Shown in pieces: positions 6,118 to 10,042 of a stretch of 10,042 nucleotides of DNA. The notes beneath the pieces were generated by a model. It did no database searches and had not been told where the DNA came from. It saw only the letters and a program-made list of their open reading frames with translations. A program made the position numbers and the translations under genes. This DNA comes from Desulfuromonas sp. SDB (lineage in GTDB: Bacteria > SDB-A). Location: NCBI GenBank assembly GCA_001412365.1, contig LKUE01000339.1, forward strand, positions 1-10,042, read 5' to 3'. Each line of letters begins with the position of its first letter. Within the stretch, counting starts at the first letter, position 1.

Positions 6118-7341
6118 ATGGCTGTTTTTTTCTATAAAGGTACTAGGTATGATGGAAAAGATGAAAGTGGTGAATTAACAGCCGCTAATATCCAGGAAGC
6201 CCGAGCACAGCTGCGGGCGAGAAGAATTACTCCTATTACCATTAAACGCAAGGATACCCTGCTAAACCGGATGAAGGAAATCCAAATAGGAACAGGAGTT
6301 AATGCCCGTTCAATGGCTGCCTTTACCCGGCAATTTGCTACGATGATCAACGCTGGCTTGCCCTTGATGAGGTGTATGGAAATATTAACCGAGCAGGAAA
6401 CCAATCCCGGATTTAAAAAGGCACTTAAACAACTGTCCAGCGATGTAGAAGGCGGAACCACCTTGGCCGAAGCGATGAGAAAGCAGTCGCGGTTTTTCTC
6501 CAATCTCTACATCAATATGGTGGAAGCAGGTGAAAAGGGAGGTGCCCTGGATACCATATTAAACAGACTGGCAACCTATCTGGAAAAAACGGCAGCATTA
6601 GTTGCAAAAATCCGGGGGGCGATGATCTACCCGACTATAATAACCATTGTGATGATTATAGCGGTAGCGGTTATATTGATGTTTGTGTTGCCCACCTTTT
6701 CTTCTATGTACGCCGGATTGGGTGCAGATTTGCCTTTACCTACCCAAATACTGATGGGAATATCCAATTTACTGAGACATCATTTTTTCTTGATTATAGG
6801 GGTAATTGTAGCATTAATAATAGTATATAAACTGGTTACCAGAACAGATAAGGGAAAATTTATCAGAGATAAGGTATCCCTGTATATTCCAGTGTTTGGA
6901 AATTTAGCTAAAAAATCAGCAGTGGCAAGATTTTCCAGAACGTTAGCTACCTTGTTGAGCAGCGGTGTAGCTATATTGGATTCTCTTGAAATTACTGCCC
7001 GCACTTCGGGTAATGCAGTGGTGGAAGCAGCAGTTTTTGAAGCGAGAACTTCTATAAGTGAGGGTGAGGATATTTCCGGACCACTTTCCCGTGAAAAGGT
7101 ATTCCCTCCCATGGTAATTCAGATGGTAAGAATCGGGGAGCAGAGCGGACAGTTGGATATGATGCTTCAAAAGGTAGCGGACTTCTACGATCAGGAAGTT
7201 GATCAGGCGGTGGAAAACCTCACTGCCGCCCTGGAACCGATTATCATGGTAGTGCTGGGAGTTGTGGTAGGAGGCATAATGGTGGCAATGTATCTACCGA
7301 TATTCCAGATGGCTGCAACCTTTATGGAACATGCTGGTTAA
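6118..7341 (+). CDS. pilC: Type IV pilus inner-membrane platform protein PilC
   Basis: A 407-residue polytopic membrane protein of the GspF/PilC family, the platform on which PilB and PilT act to add or remove pilins. It has the expected duplicated T2SF domain: copy 1 about 68-191 (FTRQFATMINAGLPL, then GEKGGALD) and copy 2 about 271-393 (FSRTLATLLSSGVAI, then GEQSGQLD). Hydrophobic segments are at about 170-192, 222-240 and 374-396, giving the three-helix layout of the family. The N-terminal segment (YKGTRYDGK..GEL..A) is the normal PilC start, and length is standard. It follows pilT by 41 nt. Its stop is in the same reading frame as the downstream kinase, with no other stop in between. Confidence 0.95.
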   Translation: MAVFFYKGTRYDGKDESGELTAANIQEARAQLRARRITPITIKRKDTLLNRMKEIQIGTGVNARSMAAFTRQFATMINAGLPLMRCMEILTEQETNPGFKKALKQLSSDVEGGTTLAEAMRKQSRFFSNLYINMVEAGEKGGALDTILNRLATYLEKTAALVAKIRGAMIYPTIITIVMIIAVAVILMFVLPTFSSMYAGLGADLPLPTQILMGISNLLRHHFFLIIGVIVALIIVYKLVTRTDKGKFIRDKVSLYIPVFGNLAKKSAVARFSRTLATLLSSGVAILDSLEITARTSGNAVVEAAVFEARTSISEGEDISGPLSREKVFPPMVIQMVRIGEQSGQLDMMLQKVADFYDQEVDQAVENLTAALEPIIMVVLGVVVGGIMVAMYLPIFQMAATFMEHAG

Positions 7342-7380
7342 AACCAAGCAGCAGTTCAAAATATTATCGCTGATACAATT

Positions 7381-9027
7381 TTGAGTAAAACCCAGAATAA
7401 GTCTATTGATCTAAAGGATAAACTGATAGCAGTTTACCGTCCCTTTGTATTTTTCATTATTTCCGTGTTGGTGACCCTTCCCCTCAACCGGTTTAAGATA
7501 AGTTTAGTAGCATTGATTTTCCTTGTAGCTGCCCTTACCAGTTTAATGGACATATTTTTAGTTACTAAGAAAAGTAAGTTATGGTTGCTTTCTTTAGGAT
7601 TAGACTGCTTGGTCATAGCCATGCTTATTTTTATTTCAGGAGGGGTGGAGAGCAGTTTATCCATGATCTATATTCTGATCATTTTGATTTACACTCTTAA
7701 GCGGGGACAAAAAGCAGTTTGGATTTCTTCCGCCACTTCCATTTTAACCTATTTTGTTATTCTAATTCTCCACTGGAAAGGGATTCTGCAAATTGTGGAT
7801 AAATTATTTCACCTTGCTTTATATGAGGGGGAAAAACCCATATCCTTCAACTTTTTAGTTGTTCAGTTCAGTTTTTCAGCTGGTTCGGTACTGATTATTT
7901 CAGCAATTGCCGCGTGGATGGAAGAGAGAAGTGCTAAAAAAACCAAGCAGCTTGAATATGTTAAGTACACTACCGATGATATTCTCAGAAATATGGATGA
8001 AGGTGTTCTTACTACCGATAATTTAGGTGAAATTGCCTTTGTCAATCCTCCCTTTGCTTTATACACTGGTTACAATATGCTTAGCAAAGGTCAACAGATT
8101 CCTGATGAAATTTCAAAAATAATTGAAGAACAGCCTGAGGAATTGAAATTAATAGGCATTGACGGGCTGAAGCGGATTCTATCCTGCAGAGTCGCCACCA
8201 TGATGGATTTGAAGAGAAGGATAATTGGGAATATGATTGTACTTCATGATTTAACTGACCTCAGGGAAAAGGAAAAGAGGTTAAATGATATCAAACAAAT
8301 TGCGCTGATGGGTGAAATGAGTGCGGGAATAGCTCATGAAATTAGAAATCCTCTGGCTTCGATCAGGGCTTCCGTGGATGTACTGTATGACGATTTCACT
8401 CCTGAAAAAAAAGAATTGGCGGATATTGTTAGAAGTGAAGTGAGCCGGATAAATAATCTGGTGGAAGATTTCCTTAAATTATCCCGGCTGCCTGAACCTA
8501 AAAAAGAATTAACCAATATGAACAGCTTGATTAAGGATGTTAAAAAATTATTCTCCATATCTAAAAAGGGTGCAAATATTGAAGTGAAAACTTCAGTTTC
8601 CGATGAGTACATAACTGCGGAAGTAGATAGAAGTCAGATTATTCAGGTAATCATGAATTTACTTAACAATGCCAGCGATGCTCTGCAGAAACAGGAAGAA
8701 AAAATCATTTCAATTAAACTTAACCTTCAGGGAAATCAACTGTTGATTGAAATTCAAGATAACGGAATCGGGATTAGCAGTGATAATATAAAGAAAATTT
8801 TCAATCCTTTTTATTCGGGGAGCAAGGGAACCGGCTTGGGTTTATCTATTGTAAAAAAAATAATTTCTCATCATGACGGTGATATATGGGTGGAATCCGA
8901 ACTCAATCAAGGAACTGTTTTTACCATATCCATCCCCAGGGGTGATGATGAGGAGGATGAAAAAGAGAGCCCGGAGCAGCCTATGGATAAAGCAGAAATA
9001 AGTTTTAGAGAATGGAATGAAATGTAA
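7381..9027 (+). CDS. pilS: PilS-type membrane sensor histidine kinase
   Basis: A 548-residue sensor kinase. About six hydrophobic segments with short loops occupy residues 21-178, as in PilS, which senses pilin levels inside the membrane. A PAS-like region (about 195-290) follows, then the H box with the phosphorylated H319 in AHEIRNPLASI, the N box NLLNNASDAL (427-436), G1 DNGIG (460-464), F box FNPFYSG (474-480) and G2 GTGLGLSI (483-490). It has an unusual acidic tail beyond the ATPase domain (about 521-548). The TTG at 7381 is the best start available; the first in-frame ATG would remove part of the membrane region. No Shine-Dalgarno site is visible before it. The preceding pilC and following NtrC-family regulator support the PilS assignment, as does the same order in Geobacter. 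Confidence 0.9.
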   Translation: MSKTQNKSIDLKDKLIAVYRPFVFFIISVLVTLPLNRFKISLVALIFLVAALTSLMDIFLVTKKSKLWLLSLGLDCLVIAMLIFISGGVESSLSMIYILIILIYTLKRGQKAVWISSATSILTYFVILILHWKGILQIVDKLFHLALYEGEKPISFNFLVVQFSFSAGSVLIISAIAAWMEERSAKKTKQLEYVKYTTDDILRNMDEGVLTTDNLGEIAFVNPPFALYTGYNMLSKGQQIPDEISKIIEEQPEELKLIGIDGLKRILSCRVATMMDLKRRIIGNMIVLHDLTDLREKEKRLNDIKQIALMGEMSAGIAHEIRNPLASIRASVDVLYDDFTPEKKELADIVRSEVSRINNLVEDFLKLSRLPEPKKELTNMNSLIKDVKKLFSISKKGANIEVKTSVSDEYITAEVDRSQIIQVIMNLLNNASDALQKQEEKIISIKLNLQGNQLLIEIQDNGIGISSDNIKKIFNPFYSGSKGTGLGLSIVKKIISHHDGDIWVESELNQGTVFTISIPRGDDEEDEKESPEQPMDKAEISFREWNEM

Positions 9028-9044
9028 ATTTAATAAAATTTGAG

Positions 9045-10042
9045 ATGGTTAAAGAAAAGATATTAATTGTAGATGATGAAGAAAGTTTAATAAAAGTACT
9101 TTCCATTGCCTTTAAAAAACATAATTATTATGTACATGAAGCTACTTCCGCAAAGCAGGCGTTGAAGATATTAGAACAAGAACCAATTGATGTAGTAATT
9201 AGCGATATAAAAATGCCGGAAGTATCCGGTTTAGATCTTCTGGAAAAAGTTAAGAAGAATTCCCCTAATACTGGATTTATATTACTTACCGCCTATGCTT
9301 CTCTGGATTCGGCTATTAAAGCACTGAGATCGGGAGCTGATGATTATTTAACCAAGCCATTTGAAGTAGAGGAACTGCTGATAAGAATGGATAAAGTAAT
9401 GAGCAAATACCGGGTGCAGAGAGAAGCAGATTATCTCCGAAGTCTGTTCATCAAAGGGGGGAAGAAGATTGTGGGTTTGGAAGATGGCTTAAAAGAAGTT
9501 GCAGATAAATTGCGCAAAGCTGCCCCGGTTGACGCAACCATCTTATTACAGGGGGAAAGCGGAACGGGGAAAGAACTCCTGGCTAAATTAATTCATCAAT
9601 GGAGTTCCAGAAATAAAGGTCCTTTGGTTACAGTTAACTGTGCGGCAATACCGGAGACTTTGCTGGAAAGTGAACTGTTCGGACATAAGAAGGGATCGTT
9701 TACCGGAGCCAATGCAGATAAAGAAGGATTATTTAAAATTGCCGACGGAGGAACAATATTTCTGGATGAGATCGGGGATGTATCTCCTCTAATCCAGGTA
9801 AAACTGTTAAGGGCAATCCAGGAAAAAGAAATAACTCCCCTGGGAGCAACTTCCTCTATTAAAATAGATGTACGCATAGTGGTTGCCACCAATCGTGATT
9901 TAAAGAAAATGGTTGATAAAAATGAGTTCAGAGAGGATTTGTTTTACCGTATTAATGTGGTTCCCGTGTACATCCCCCCGTTAAGGGAAAGGCAGCAGGA
10001 CATTATAAATTTAGCTGAATTTTTTGTGGATAAATTTTCAAA
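9045..10042 (+). CDS. pilR: PilR-type sigma-54-dependent response regulator (3' end outside window)
   Basis: The first 332 codons of an NtrC-family regulator, cut by the window end. The receiver domain (about 4-118) has the acidic pair D10/D11, phosphoacceptor D54 in SDIKMP, T82 and K104. A short linker leads to the AAA+ domain: Walker A GESGTGKE (170-177), the sigma-54 contact loop reading GSFTGA (217-222) in place of GAFTGA, Walker B with IFLDE (238-242), and ATNRDL (281-286) with FREDLFYRINV. The DNA-binding domain should lie beyond the window. It starts 17 nt after the kinase stop with a weak GAG as ribosome binding site. In Pseudomonas and Geobacter, PilR activates pilin transcription with sigma-54 after phosphorylation by PilS. 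That role is inferred here from the neighbours. Confidence 0.93.
   Translation, partial: MVKEKILIVDDEESLIKVLSIAFKKHNYYVHEATSAKQALKILEQEPIDVVISDIKMPEVSGLDLLEKVKKNSPNTGFILLTAYASLDSAIKALRSGADDYLTKPFEVEELLIRMDKVMSKYRVQREADYLRSLFIKGGKKIVGLEDGLKEVADKLRKAAPVDATILLQGESGTGKELLAKLIHQWSSRNKGPLVTVNCAAIPETLLESELFGHKKGSFTGANADKEGLFKIADGGTIFLDEIGDVSPLIQVKLLRAIQEKEITPLGATSSIKIDVRIVVATNRDLKKMVDKNEFREDLFYRINVVPVYIPPLRERQQDIINLAEFFVDKFS

Noticed and set aside
9596-9892. Antisense open frames of 65-123 codons opposite pilB, pilT, pilC, pilS and pilR
   Set aside because: They lie opposite strongly conserved coding sequence, show no recognisable domains and have no start signals; they are shadows of the real genes.
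1-10042. Mobile elements, CRISPR arrays, tRNA or rRNA genes, toxin-antitoxin or phage genes
   Set aside because: No transposase, terminal repeats, regularly spaced repeats, or RNA gene signatures were seen. The window is a continuous housekeeping and type IV pilus locus, not a new defence or mobile system.

Overview
The window is bacterial, moderately AT-rich DNA (roughly 40% G+C by eye). Every gene lies on the + strand. The organism cannot be named from this sequence. A PilS/PilR-type sigma-54 regulatory pair and the order pilB-pilT-pilC-pilS-pilR resemble the type IV pilus cluster of Geobacter and related diderm bacteria. The low G+C and the use of TTG or other non-ATG starts would also fit less-studied candidate phyla.

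Layout. Positions 1-195 are a non-coding leader with a good sigma-70-type promoter (TTGACA, 16 nt, TATATT) and a strong Shine-Dalgarno site. They serve a gene for an HU/IHF-family nucleoid protein (196-495). A textbook intrinsic terminator (529-559) follows the HU stop by about 34 nt, but it lies inside the 5' coding region of the next gene, maf, and encodes its conserved ASASPRRR signature. Maf (nucleotide pyrophosphatase) overlaps a membrane-anchored ComEA-like helix-hairpin-helix protein (1060-1581). Next come two tandem PilB/GspE extension ATPases (1583-3289 and 3289-4974), one PilT retraction ATPase (5000-6076), the inner-membrane platform PilC (6118-7341), a six-helix PilS-type histidine kinase (7381-9027) and the first 332 codons of a PilR-type sigma-54 activator (9045 to the window end).

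How they work together. PilB assembles and PilT retracts a type IV pilus on the PilC platform. The ComEA-like protein is the usual DNA receptor that follows pilus-mediated DNA capture, so the locus may serve natural transformation as well as motility or adhesion. PilS/PilR would set pilin transcription from a sigma-54 promoter. No pilin gene, prepilin peptidase, PilMNOP or PilQ is in the window; a pilin gene is expected just downstream by analogy with Geobacter. The tight spacing from maf to pilR (overlaps, or gaps of 1 to 41 nt) suggests co-transcription.

Most interesting points: (1) the terminator hairpin that doubles as the Maf signature; (2) tandem PilB paralogs, the first with both 24-residue c-di-GMP-binding MshEN motifs spaced by 5 residues, the second with those motifs degenerated; (3) maf and pilS lack an obvious canonical start or ribosome binding site. 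I found no mobile element, CRISPR array, tRNA or rRNA.
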